Counted from the first letter of the stretch, positions 1 to 8,537 are shown. The stretch: DNA of 8,739 nucleotides from Marisimplicoccus sp038147335 (GCA_038147335.1 JAYQTK010000005.1:1-8739), one strand, 5' to 3'. Notes: a model not told the origin generated them from the sequence alone. Made by a program: numbers and translations.

Positions 1-48
1 ATTGATTATTAAGTTCAGTGATTATTTTTCTTTTACTAACTTAGAATC

Positions 49-1770
49 ATGAAGTTAGTTATATTAATTTACTACATAGTTATTTCCAGTTTATCCTACA
101 GCAACATTTTATCATCTTCAATTTCTCAGCTAAATAATATAGTAAATAATCCCATTGACTCAATTATCAAGTATAAACAGACATATCCCAAAAAAGCATT
201 AGAATTTGGGTTTGATTCATTGAAATCATTTTCAGAAGATGATGAGCTTACTCTAGAATATGTAAATATTAACTATTATATAGGAGAGACATTTTATCAT
301 CTTAGAGATTATGTAAGTTCATATGAATATTTAAAAAAATCTCTAGAACTTTATGAACTTCTCGATAAAAGAAAAAGAAGAAATAGAAAAGTTTCTAAAC
401 CTCCTTGGATACTAACTGTAATGGGTGCAGTTTATTACAAAAATAAGGATTATGATAATGCTATTAAGTTCTATAATGAAGCTATAGAAAACTTTCTGTT
501 ATTTGACCCTCAATATGAAGACGAGAAAATATATGGATTAAATACTACTCAAGAAAGTCTTGCACTAATTGAAATAGAAAAAGGCAACTTTGATAATGCA
601 GAGAACCTATATAACCTTGCACTATCAAGGAAGGATGATAATATAGGTAAAATGTATTCAAATAGATTATTTGTAGAATTATATATTTTATCCAATAAAT
701 TAAGTTTAGCAAATGAATACTATAATAAAGTGAAATTAAGCTTTGAGAGTAAGGGTAAAGACAATAGACCTGAATTTGGATTATATTTTGGTGAAGCAAA
801 TTTGATTTTTGGTAATTATTACAAAGACAAGTTGAATTTTAACTTAGCTTATGAGTATTATACAAAAACTCAAGAAATATATAGTGAATTAAAAATAGAT
901 TCAGGGCTTAAACAAGTTAATTACGAGATTGCTGATTTATTAATTACAAATAATAGATATAACGAGGCCGAAGATCTGATATTAAGCTCAGTTGACTATT
1001 CTAACTCTAGAAATTCTGAAAAAATCTCATTTTTTAAACTTTTAGAAAAGATTTATTCAATTACAAACCAAGATGATTTATTGATAGCATCTAAGGACTC
1101 GATTATTGCTTATAATGAAAACCCTATTCAACTTGAAATACAGAATGAATTCAACTTATTAGAAAACCTAATACTAGTTTCTGATAAGCAAAATGAGTTA
1201 AATCTTTCTAAGTCAAGAAGTTCATTAATTATATTAGTTTCAATTTTTTCTTTAGTTAGTCTCTTGCTTCTTATTTTATTTTTAAGAAATAATATCGAAT
1301 TACAAAGACAAAAAAATTATAAACTTAAATATGAGAAATCTCTTATAAAAAATGAGTTGAAGTTAAAAAGGAGAGAGTTGTTTTCAAAAATAAATTTTAT
1401 AACTCAGAGAAATGAACATATAAATAATATTAGAGACAAGATTTCAAAGAACGGTAATGATCCCAGTAATATTAAAAACTTGGAAAATGAGATCAAACAT
1501 CTTAATACATCAAATAAAACTTATGAAGAATTTGATAAAATGTTCAGTCAAGTATATCCAAAATTTTATAAAAAGCTTAATTCAAAGTATAAATTATCTA
1601 AGACAGATATCAGGTTAGCATCATACATTAAAATGAATCATAATAATCATGAAATTTCAAGAATTTCTGGAATCTCGATGAGAACAGTAGAGAGTCAAAG
1701 ATATAGACTTTCTAAAAAACTAAATTTAGATAAAGGTGTAGATTTAAATTTATTTATTTTAAATCTTTAA
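49..1770 (+). CDS. Membrane-spanning TPR / LuxR-type HTH transcriptional regulator
   Basis: This is probably the local regulator of the SusC/SusD genes that follow. Residues 1-18 form a signal peptide-like hydrophobic start. Residues about 74-318 are helical and carry several TPR-like units, for example at 74-105, 121-155, 166-196, 248-281 and 289-318, with typical pairs such as Y135-DNAIKFY and F181-DNAENLY. A single transmembrane helix lies at 392-412, followed by a Lys/Glu-rich coiled coil (about 415-500). A C-terminal helix-turn-helix spans about 512-573: L516-SKTDIRLASYI, then NNHEISRISGIS and the recognition helix MRTVESQRYRLSKKL, a LuxR/GerE-like pattern. Inferred topology is periplasmic TPRs and a cytoplasmic DNA-binding end. 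There is no histidine kinase or receiver domain, so it is not a hybrid two-component sensor. The ATG at 49 is chosen because the signal sequence starts there. The ligand and target are not visible; control of the downstream genes is inferred from adjacency. Confidence 0.85.
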   Translation: MKLVILIYYIVISSLSYSNILSSSISQLNNIVNNPIDSIIKYKQTYPKKALEFGFDSLKSFSEDDELTLEYVNINYYIGETFYHLRDYVSSYEYLKKSLELYELLDKRKRRNRKVSKPPWILTVMGAVYYKNKDYDNAIKFYNEAIENFLLFDPQYEDEKIYGLNTTQESLALIEIEKGNFDNAENLYNLALSRKDDNIGKMYSNRLFVELYILSNKLSLANEYYNKVKLSFESKGKDNRPEFGLYFGEANLIFGNYYKDKLNFNLAYEYYTKTQEIYSELKIDSGLKQVNYEIADLLITNNRYNEAEDLILSSVDYSNSRNSEKISFFKLLEKIYSITNQDDLLIASKDSIIAYNENPIQLEIQNEFNLLENLILVSDKQNELNLSKSRSSLIILVSIFSLVSLLLLILFLRNNIELQRQKNYKLKYEKSLIKNELKLKRRELFSKINFITQRNEHINNIRDKISKNGNDPSNIKNLENEIKHLNTSNKTYEEFDKMFSQVYPKFYKKLNSKYKLSKTDIRLASYIKMNHNNHEISRISGISMRTVESQRYRLSKKLNLDKGVDLNLFILNL

Positions 1771-1796
1771 TTCACAATTATATACAAAAATTACTG

Positions 1797-1815
1797 TGCA
1801 GTATTTATGCAGTAT
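1797..1815. repeat. Tandem direct repeat TGCAGTAT upstream of susC-like gene, candidate operator
   Basis: In the 102-bp gap between regulator and transporter gene, TGCAGTAT occurs at 1797-1804 and again at 1808-1815, exactly 11 bp apart, about one helical turn. The first copy also overlaps the palindrome TACTG-TG-CAGTA (1792-1803). A run of seven T follows at 1819-1825. Spacing on one DNA face suits a dimeric or tandem HTH protein, and the upstream regulator is the obvious candidate. This is inference. I find no confident Bacteroidota promoter (TTTG / TAnnTTTG); TATTTATG at 1802-1809 is a one-mismatch match to the -7 box without a -33 partner. Confidence 0.35.
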
Positions 1816-1872
1816 CTCTTTTTTTGCCTTTGCTAAATGGAATTCTGAAATTTAAGTAATTAAAAATCAATT

Positions 1873-4800
1873 ATGAGAAAAAATGTATTCAAAATAATAT
1901 TGATGACTTTTTTTAGTTTATCAATTTATGCTCAACAATTTTCTGGAAATGTTACTGATGAAAATGGTATACCACTTCCAGGAGCTTCAGTTATAGTACA
2001 AGGTACAAATTCTGGAGTTGTAACGGATTTTGATGGAAACTTTTCTATAGAAACTTCAATAGGTGAAACCTTGGTTATTAGTTTTGTTGGATATGCATCA
2101 CAATCAATCATGGTGAATTCAAACTCGTCATTAAGCATTCAATTAACACCCGATGTTTTATTAGATGAAGTTGTTGTAACTGCTCTTGGTATATCAAGAG
2201 AGAAAAAATCTTTAGGATATGCTGTTTCAGAAATATCTGGAGATAATGTAAATACTATAAAGGATAATAACCTTGCAAACTCCCTATCTGGAAAAGTTGC
2301 TGGTTTACAAGTTTCCCAATCTGGATCTTTAGGATCTTCATCTAGAATAGTAATTCGAGGTAATAACTCACTTGGCGGGAATACACAAGCTTTAATTGTT
2401 GTAGATGGAATGCCAATTAATTCTTCCATTGCAGGTGATGGAGAAGGTAATCAATATACTCAAGGTTCTAATGATGGAGGAGGTCAACCAAGTTATGAGC
2501 CTTCTATTTCAGGTGGTGGAATAACCGATATAAACCCTGATGATGTAGAGTCTGTTACAGTTTTAAAAGGTCCTAGTGCAGCAGCACTTTATGGGTCCAG
2601 AGCTGGTAATGGTGTTATTCTTATTACTACCAAAAAAGGGTCTCGATCAAATAAATTAGGAGTTACCTTAAAAACAAATTTATATATAGATAATCCTATG
2701 TTACTTCCTGATTTTCAGAATGAATATGGACAAGGAACACTTGGATCAGTTTTTCCAGCAAGAGGTGGAGACACTGCCTGGAGTGGAGACTCATGGGGAG
2801 CAAGATTAAATGGCTCGTTACAACCTTATTACGATGGGTCCGTAAAATCTTATTCAGCGCAGCCAGATAATGTAAAAAACTTTTTTAGATCTGCTGCTAG
2901 AAAAATAACATCTATTTCATTGGATAAAGGTTCAGAAAATGGATCAGTTAGATTCTCATATACAAACAATTCATCTGAATCAATGATTGAAGGATCTGAT
3001 CTTGACAGTCACAACTTCAACCTTAGAGGAGTTGCAGACTTATCAGAAAAGTTAAGCATTGATGCTAAAGCAACTTATTTTACTCAAGAAGTAACTAATA
3101 GAGCATCAACAAATGGTGCACAGGGATTATTGGGTTATACTTATGGAATGCCAAGAAATATAGTAACTAATGATTTAAGAAATTATCAACTTGACAATCC
3201 TGCGACTCCTGAGGAGTTTGGTGTAATAACATATTCCGATGGGCTTGTAGGAAATCCATATTGGATGACTCTACATGATGAAAATACTGTGCGAAGAAAC
3301 AGATTTTTAGGATTTGTTAAAATTAATTACAACTTTACTGATTGGTTGAATGCATTTGTTAGAGTTGGAGCTGATGTTACTCATTTAAGAGATAATAGAA
3401 TTTTAAAACCAGGTAGACATTTTGAAACAGATGGAGCAATGAGGATTGCAGAGAATTCTTTTGGTGAATTAAATTCTGAATTTTTAGTTACTGCTAATCG
3501 TGACCTATCAGATAATCTAAATATGGTAGTAAATGTTGGTGGTAATATGTCAAAAAGAACTTATGAAGGTATGGTGAACTCTGGAAGAAATTTCAAAATA
3601 CCTACAAAGTTTTTTATCAATAATCTTAATGAGATTGGAACTCCTCAAGAATTTCCTCAGTCAATAAAGAAAGTGAACTCTCTTTATGGTTCTGTGAATT
3701 TAGCTTATGATAATTTCCTTTATCTTGATGGTTCAGTTAGAAATGATTGGTCATCTACATTAAGTGAAGACAATCGTTCATACATGTATAAGTCAGTAAG
3801 TTTATCTGCTCTACTTAATACATTTATTGATCCTTCTCAGGAATTTTTTAATTTATTTAAAGTTAGAGCTAGTATTGCAGAAGTTGGTAATGATACTGAT
3901 CCTTATCAATTATTTCAGACATTTAGTGTGCCTGGTGCTGGTTACCTTGGTTTAACTGAGTTACAATCACCAACTGTGAAACTTAATCCAGATCTTAAGC
4001 CAGAAACTGTAACTTCCTCAGAATTTGGATTAGAACTAAGTATGCTTAATAATAGACTTACATTAGATGTTGCTGTTTATGATATATCTACTGAAGATCT
4101 TATATTTAACATACCTGTTCCTGCAGCTACAGGATATCAATTTGAGAAAACCAATATCGGTAAAGTAACAAACAAAGGTCTTGAAATTGCTCTTGGTGGT
4201 ACTTTATTAAAAACAAATGATTTTTCTTGGAATTCTTCTCTATTCTATTCAAAAAATGAAAATACCGTAGAAGAATTATCTGAAGGATTAGAAAGTTTTG
4301 TCTACAATACTTCAACTGATGGTAATTTAAGTATAAAGGCAACAGAAGGAGGAAGTATTGGTGATATATATGGAAGAGAATGGACAGGAGAAGTTGATGC
4401 AAATGGTGCTCCAATTGCATCTGATGTTGATGTTTATTTAGGTAACGCTCAGCCAGAGTGGCTTGGAGGATGGTCCAATTCAATCTCTTATAAAGACTTT
4501 AATTTAAGCTTTTTAATAGATGCTAGGATAGGTGGTAAAATTTATTCACAAACTTCTGCAGATTTAGATGAAGCTGGAGCTTCATTAAGAAGTTTACAAT
4601 ATCGTGAATCAGGTGTTGTATTGGAAGGTACAAATACTGAAACAGGTGCTGCAAATACAGTAAATATTTCTGGTCAGGATTATTGGACTGCAATGTCGAA
4701 CATTTCAGAAAATTATTTATATGATCAAGACAACGTAAGACTAAGAGAATTATCAATTGGATATAGAATTCCTGGAGTTGAATCAATTGGTTTGGATAGT

Positions 4801-4965
4801 GCTAATCTTCAGTTAGTGGGAAGAAATTTATTTTTCTTTTCAAAAGAAGCTGAAGATATTGATCCTGAAGTTATGTTAGGAACATCTCTTGGTATTCAAG
4901 GTATGTCTCACAATCAAATGCCGACTATGAGAAGTGTTGGACTGAATTTAACTTTAAATTTTTAA
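1873..4965 (+). CDS. SusC/RagA-family TonB-dependent outer-membrane transporter
   Basis: This is an outer-membrane, TonB-powered importer that forms a complex with the SusD-like lipoprotein encoded next. At 1030 residues it is of normal SusC length and looks intact. Residues 1-20 are a signal peptide ending in IYA before QQ. Residues about 22-93 form the carboxypeptidase-regulatory-like (CarboxypepD_reg) domain typical of SusC (GNVTDENGIPLPGASV, then VTDFDGNFSI and ISFVGY). L97-DEVVVTALGISREKKSLGY is the family's linker and TonB-box region. The plug follows, with S137-LSGKVAGLQV, VIRGNNSLGG and VVDGMPI, then D219-INPDDVESVTVLKGPSAA and ALYGSRAGNGVILITTKKG. The rest is the beta barrel, ending in aromatic F1030 as expected for BAM-dependent insertion. 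A Gly/Ser-rich insert at about 182-216 sits in the plug before DINPDD. The ATG at 1873 follows an A-rich leader with no Shine-Dalgarno sequence. The substrate cannot be told from the sequence. Confidence 0.96.
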   Translation: MRKNVFKIILMTFFSLSIYAQQFSGNVTDENGIPLPGASVIVQGTNSGVVTDFDGNFSIETSIGETLVISFVGYASQSIMVNSNSSLSIQLTPDVLLDEVVVTALGISREKKSLGYAVSEISGDNVNTIKDNNLANSLSGKVAGLQVSQSGSLGSSSRIVIRGNNSLGGNTQALIVVDGMPINSSIAGDGEGNQYTQGSNDGGGQPSYEPSISGGGITDINPDDVESVTVLKGPSAAALYGSRAGNGVILITTKKGSRSNKLGVTLKTNLYIDNPMLLPDFQNEYGQGTLGSVFPARGGDTAWSGDSWGARLNGSLQPYYDGSVKSYSAQPDNVKNFFRSAARKITSISLDKGSENGSVRFSYTNNSSESMIEGSDLDSHNFNLRGVADLSEKLSIDAKATYFTQEVTNRASTNGAQGLLGYTYGMPRNIVTNDLRNYQLDNPATPEEFGVITYSDGLVGNPYWMTLHDENTVRRNRFLGFVKINYNFTDWLNAFVRVGADVTHLRDNRILKPGRHFETDGAMRIAENSFGELNSEFLVTANRDLSDNLNMVVNVGGNMSKRTYEGMVNSGRNFKIPTKFFINNLNEIGTPQEFPQSIKKVNSLYGSVNLAYDNFLYLDGSVRNDWSSTLSEDNRSYMYKSVSLSALLNTFIDPSQEFFNLFKVRASIAEVGNDTDPYQLFQTFSVPGAGYLGLTELQSPTVKLNPDLKPETVTSSEFGLELSMLNNRLTLDVAVYDISTEDLIFNIPVPAATGYQFEKTNIGKVTNKGLEIALGGTLLKTNDFSWNSSLFYSKNENTVEELSEGLESFVYNTSTDGNLSIKATEGGSIGDIYGREWTGEVDANGAPIASDVDVYLGNAQPEWLGGWSNSISYKDFNLSFLIDARIGGKIYSQTSADLDEAGASLRSLQYRESGVVLEGTNTETGAANTVNISGQDYWTAMSNISENYLYDQDNVRLRELSIGYRIPGVESIGLDSANLQLVGRNLFFFSKEAEDIDPEVMLGTSLGIQGMSHNQMPTMRSVGLNLTLNF

Positions 4966-4995
4966 GAAATAATGTATAACAATAAAAACAATAAA

Positions 4996-6669
4996 ATGAA
5001 GAAAATAAATATAATCTTATGCTTGTCTCTTATTTTCGCGGTATCCTGTACCGATGATTTTAATGAAATAAATGAGCAACCAGATGCATTATCTGTATCT
5101 GATGTAAGTGCAAAATTTTTTGTAACTAATATTCAAAAAGGATTGTTTAAACCAGTGGCTGGAGCTCTATGGTTTGGTCAAATTTTCCATCAAGATCAAT
5201 ATGCTGGTCAACATTCTGGAGGTCATTCTCAGTATGCCTGGGATGGAAATTTTGGTTGGGAATACACAGCTTGGCTTCAAGAAGGAACAAATGGCTGGTT
5301 AGCTGGATATAATAGTTCTTTAACATCATATTTAAAACAAGTTGGTGAAGGTGGTGCTTTAGAAAATGATCAATATTATGCTATTGGGCTTATTATGAAA
5401 GGATTATATTATCAACTCTACACTGATCAAGTTGGTATGATTCCTTATTCTGAGGCATCTGATCCAGACATAAAACTTCCTAAATATGATGAGCAAATCG
5501 ATATTTACAAAGGGGTTATTGCGGAATTAAATGAAGCAATTTCTCTAATTGGGAGCAACACATCCACAGGTGAAGGTGTTAATTTACTTAGAGAAAACGA
5601 TGTAATTTTTAATGGAGATATGCAAAAGTGGAAACAGTTAGCAAACAGTTTAAAATTAAGAATGGCTTTAAGAGCTCATGGAGCACCTGGAGAAGACTTT
5701 GCGTCTGCTGCGGTTTCTGAAGCAATTAGCTCTGGTGTTTTAGCTGACTCTGATGCACTTTTTGAATCTTATAACGAAGTGTCTAATATTTGGGTAGAAC
5801 ATAGTAGCTACGGAGACATCTACTACGGGTTTGGAGATGCTGGTCAGTGGAAAATGGCTGAGCCACTTATAAATGCGCTTTCAAGTGTTAACGACCCAAG
5901 ACTAAGTTTTATGTCAAAGCCAAGTGCAGGTGGTACTGTTACATTAGATATTACAGAAGCTTCTGATTCTCAAATAGCATTTCTAAAAAATACTCTAGAC
6001 AATGCTGGTCTTGTTCTTGACACAGATTATTCTTGGACTCAGACATCTAGTGAGCTAACAATAACAATGGCAGAAAACACAAATTACGTAGGTCTTCCAG
6101 TGAGACTAAGTCCAAATATTAAGGGCTTGTTTAATGGTAACTTATTTTCAAGTCCTGCTGATATAGTGGTTAACAAATCCAACGAAGGAAAAGAAATTTC
6201 TCCTTTTATTGTAATGAGCGCTGCTGATAGTCACTTTATGATTGCAGAGGCAATTGTAAAGGGTCTTGCTTCAGGAGATGCAGCTGGACATTATCAAACT
6301 GGATTAGAATATGCAATGAATCTATGGGGTACTTCATTGACTTCAGATTTTTCAAGCTCAGAAATGGGTACACTAACGGGAAGTGTAGAAGAAAAATTAG
6401 AAAAAATTGCTACTCAAAGATGGATTGCTAACTATACTAATGGTTATGAAGCATGGTCTATTGTTCGTGATACTGGTTATCCAACATCTGCAATCACTAC
6501 ATCATCAGATAATAGTATTCGTAGTTTGTCAGGAGAAATGAATGGTGGATATGCAAATAGGTTGCGTTATATTTCAAGTGCATATACTTCAAACGCTGAT
6601 AATATTCAAGCTGCTGTTTCAAAACAGGGACCTGATGTAAAAACTACTAAACTTTGGTGGGCTAAATAA
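4996..6669 (+). CDS. SusD/RagB-family surface lipoprotein (SusD-like_2 type)
   Basis: This is the lid and substrate-binding partner of the SusC-like transporter, anchored by lipid on the outer face of the outer membrane. From the ATG at 4996 the protein has 557 residues, starting MKKINIILCLSLIFAVSC; C18 is the lipidated cysteine. The following TDDF fits the acidic export signal seen just after the cysteine in Bacteroidota surface lipoproteins. An in-frame ATG at 4972, only 6 bp after the susC stop, would add MYNNKNNK; I prefer 4996 because it gives a compact signal peptide. The body has SusD-like features: N-terminal DDFNEINEQPDA, an LYYQLYTDQVGMIPYSEA segment (the region where the family reads 'DVPYSEA'), NGDMQKWKQLANSLKLRMALR, and a C-terminal ATQRWIANYTNGYEAWSIVR followed by DTGYP, typical of the SusD-like_2 group. 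The gap after susC is 30 bp with no terminator, so the two are almost certainly cotranscribed. Confidence 0.95.
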   Translation: MKKINIILCLSLIFAVSCTDDFNEINEQPDALSVSDVSAKFFVTNIQKGLFKPVAGALWFGQIFHQDQYAGQHSGGHSQYAWDGNFGWEYTAWLQEGTNGWLAGYNSSLTSYLKQVGEGGALENDQYYAIGLIMKGLYYQLYTDQVGMIPYSEASDPDIKLPKYDEQIDIYKGVIAELNEAISLIGSNTSTGEGVNLLRENDVIFNGDMQKWKQLANSLKLRMALRAHGAPGEDFASAAVSEAISSGVLADSDALFESYNEVSNIWVEHSSYGDIYYGFGDAGQWKMAEPLINALSSVNDPRLSFMSKPSAGGTVTLDITEASDSQIAFLKNTLDNAGLVLDTDYSWTQTSSELTITMAENTNYVGLPVRLSPNIKGLFNGNLFSSPADIVVNKSNEGKEISPFIVMSAADSHFMIAEAIVKGLASGDAAGHYQTGLEYAMNLWGTSLTSDFSSSEMGTLTGSVEEKLEKIATQRWIANYTNGYEAWSIVRDTGYPTSAITTSSDNSIRSLSGEMNGGYANRLRYISSAYTSNADNIQAAVSKQGPDVKTTKLWWAK

Positions 6670-6759
6670 CAATTTAGATAAATAGTAATAACTGTTATAA
6701 AGCATATTAGTTGATTTTGTTTAGTTAATTTTTTCATCCATTGCCGATAACATTATTAC

Positions 6760-6790
6760 AAAAGAACCTGTGCCGGTCACAGGTTCTTTT
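6760..6790 (+). terminator. Rho-independent terminator-like hairpin after the susD-like gene
   Basis: The sequence shows a perfect 13-bp inverted repeat: AAAAGAACCTGTG (6760-6772), loop CCGGT, then CACAGGTTCTTTT (6778-6790). The T-run on the right and A-run on the left mean it could act in both directions. It lies about 90 bp after the SusD stop and ends only 12 bp before the ATG of the next gene. That leaves no room for a promoter in between, so downstream transcription must read through it or start upstream of it. It probably lowers downstream expression relative to susCD. Confidence 0.85.
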
Positions 6791-6802
6791 AATAGAATAA
6801 AT

Positions 6803-8068
6803 ATGAAAAATTTATTTAAGGGGTTATTCATTTTAATTTTTAACATTAGTTTTTCTCAACAATTAGAACTAAAATCCCTAGAAACAGTAGGAATAGACTC
6901 AAATAGATTTCAAAGAGTTTTGAACGAACTTGATAATCTGTCAAAAGAAAGAAAGTTACCTGGAACAGTAACTTTAATAATAAAGGATAATAAAGTCATT
7001 TTAAATCAAGCTAACGGATTCAAAGATCTTGAAAAAGAAATCTTAATGAAATCCGATGATATTTTTAGAATTGCATCGCAAACAAAACTTGTAACTTCAG
7101 TTGCAATAATGATTTTACAAGAAGAGGGAAAACTATTAATTACAGATAAGTTAAGTAAATACATACCTGAATTTAAAAATTCCAAAGTTGCAGAATTTAA
7201 AGAAGGTGGTGGCTATGAGATAGTTAATGCTAATAATGAAATTACTATTAAACATTTATTAACTCATACTGCAGGAATAGGTTATGGAATGGGGATAGGA
7301 GCTGAAGAATGGAAAAAGTCTAATGTTCAAGGGTTTTACTTCTCGCATTTAGACGAATCTATTCAAAAAACAGTAAGTAAGATTGCAAAATTACCTCATG
7401 AAGCACATCCAGGAACAAAATTTACTTATGGATATAATTTTGACATATTAGGTGCTTTGATTGAAGTAGTTTCTGGTAAACCGCTAGATAAATTTTTAAA
7501 AGAAAGAATATTTGATCCACTTGAAATGGTTGACACTTCATTTTATTTACCTAAGTCAAAATTAGATAGACTAACTACAGTATACATTTATGATTCTGAG
7601 AAAGAATCACTTCAGAGAGCGCCTGATGAAGGAACATATGACTCACAGGGCCATTACCATAAGGGACCTAAAAAATCTTTTTCTGGTGGTGCTGGACTAC
7701 TAAGTACTTCCTCTGATTATGGAAATTTTCTATCGATGATTTTAAATCAAGGTAAATTTAAAGATCATAAAATATTGTCAAGGAAATCAATTGAGTTAAT
7801 TACACGAGATAATTTGAATGGAATTAATTATCCTTGGGGTGATGGATGGAGTTTTGGGCTAGGTGTTGCAGTCACGATAGATTCTGGAGCAATGAGTTTA
7901 ATTGGATCAGATGGTCAAATTATTGGTGGAGGAGCATACAGAACAGAGTTTTGGGTCGATCCAAAAGAAAATTTAGCTGTTATTTTTCTTACGCAAGTAA
8001 GAGATGAAAATTATGATTTAAAGTATCATGAAAAACTTAGAGTATTAATATATCAGTCTTTACTTTAA
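6803..8068 (+). CDS. Exported serine beta-lactamase-family hydrolase (class C / EstB-like esterase)
   Basis: This is a member of the beta-lactamase/transpeptidase-like fold family (Pfam Beta-lactamase, PF00144), which includes esterases and amidases as well as class C enzymes. From the ATG at 6803 it has 421 residues, with a signal peptide MKNLFKGLFILIFNISFSQ cleaved near SQ. The catalytic Ser-x-x-Lys is S92-QTK95 within FRIASQTKLVTSVAIMILQEEGKL. KHLLTHTAGIGYG is the conserved loop that follows. The second motif tyrosine is Y209 in FTYGYNFDILGALIEVVSGK, and the C-terminal Gly-rich strand is G375-GGAYRTEFWVDPKENLAV. An in-frame GTG at 6770 is rejected as start: it lies inside the terminator hairpin and would put 11 odd residues before the signal peptide. 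Its neighbours suggest an ester- or amide-cleaving role on the imported compound rather than antibiotic resistance. That is inference, and the substrate is unknown. The gap to the next gene is 34 bp. Confidence 0.9.
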   Translation: MKNLFKGLFILIFNISFSQQLELKSLETVGIDSNRFQRVLNELDNLSKERKLPGTVTLIIKDNKVILNQANGFKDLEKEILMKSDDIFRIASQTKLVTSVAIMILQEEGKLLITDKLSKYIPEFKNSKVAEFKEGGGYEIVNANNEITIKHLLTHTAGIGYGMGIGAEEWKKSNVQGFYFSHLDESIQKTVSKIAKLPHEAHPGTKFTYGYNFDILGALIEVVSGKPLDKFLKERIFDPLEMVDTSFYLPKSKLDRLTTVYIYDSEKESLQRAPDEGTYDSQGHYHKGPKKSFSGGAGLLSTSSDYGNFLSMILNQGKFKDHKILSRKSIELITRDNLNGINYPWGDGWSFGLGVAVTIDSGAMSLIGSDGQIIGGGAYRTEFWVDPKENLAVIFLTQVRDENYDLKYHEKLRVLIYQSLL

Positions 8069-8102
8069 AAGAAAAACTTTGTAAATTGATGAAAACAAAA
8101 AA

Positions 8103-8537
8103 ATGAAAAAACTATTCTTATTCTTTTTTGCATTTATAATCTCAACAGCATATTCTCAGGATTCCCAGTGGACATATCTTTTCGATGGAAAAACTTTGGA
8201 TGGATGGCATAAGTATAATAGTGATAAAATGAGTGATGCATGGTATGTCGATAATGGAGAATTAGTATTAAAATCTAAAAATGATAATCTGAGTTATGGA
8301 AATGATATAGTAACTGATAAATCTTTTACAAATTTTGAATTATCGATTGAATGGAAGATTCCCAAGGGAGGTAATAGTGGAATTTTCTTTAAAGTAGTAG
8401 AAATACCTGAGGTTGATGCAGCCTGGAAAACTGGACCTGAAATTCAAGTGCTAGATAACGATAATTTTTGCTGTCCAAATACTCTATATCATCAAGCGCC
8501 GGCTCTTTTACGACATGAAGCCAATTGGAAAAATTAA
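8103..8537 (+). CDS. DUF1080 / 3-keto-disaccharide hydrolase domain protein, N-terminal part (frameshifted)
   Basis: This is the first part of an exported PF06439 (DUF1080) protein, a concanavalin-like fold. The family is linked to hydrolysis of 3-keto glycosides, but the activity of this member is not shown. Residues 1-18 are a signal peptide (AYSQ). Family hallmarks follow: L26-FDGKTLDGW, AWYVDNGELVLKSK, FELSIEWKIPKGGNSGIFFKV (GNSG at 90-93) and G111-PEIQVLDN. The frame reads HQAPAL to residue 135, then LRHEANWKN and a stop at 8535. That tail does not belong to the family. A single extra T in the run 8506-8509 explains it: with three T the reading becomes ALYDM, a conserved family motif, and the frame continues (see 8509-8739). 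The full protein would have more than 210 residues. It lies 34 bp after the hydrolase gene and is probably cotranscribed. Confidence 0.85.
   Translation: MKKLFLFFFAFIISTAYSQDSQWTYLFDGKTLDGWHKYNSDKMSDAWYVDNGELVLKSKNDNLSYGNDIVTDKSFTNFELSIEWKIPKGGNSGIFFKVVEIPEVDAAWKTGPEIQVLDNDNFCCPNTLYHQAPALLRHEANWKN

Noticed and set aside
1..48. Tail of an upstream gene or a promoter for the regulator
   Set aside because: The 48 bases are too short and show neither a recognisable coding end nor a convincing TTTG / TAnnTTTG promoter.
1741..1765. Inverted repeat GATTTAAA / TTTAAATC at the end of the regulator gene, possible terminator
   Set aside because: The 8-bp stem is nearly all A/T with a 9-base loop, lies in coding sequence and is followed by only three T. 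It is likely chance in such AT-rich DNA.
4127..4483. 118-residue open frame on the minus strand inside the transporter gene
   Set aside because: It is the antisense shadow of a clearly coding SusC region, is rich in His, Gln, Leu and Tyr as expected of such shadows, and shows no domain. The same holds for the other minus-strand frames at 545-799, 1932-2138, 2139-2429, 4523-4786 and 5147-5329.
6688..6698. Palindrome ATAAC-T-GTTAT after the susD-like gene, possible second operator
   Set aside because: It is short and AT-rich, and shares only ACTGT with the candidate operator at 1792-1815. I cannot separate it from chance.
6770..6802. GTG start at 6770 for the hydrolase gene
   Set aside because: It lies within the terminator stem and would add residues before a clean signal peptide that begins at the ATG at 6803.
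6803..8068. Antibiotic-resistance beta-lactamase
   Set aside because: The fold family is right, but the motifs and length fit the broad esterase-like group, and the gene sits in a nutrient-uptake locus rather than with resistance or mobile genes.
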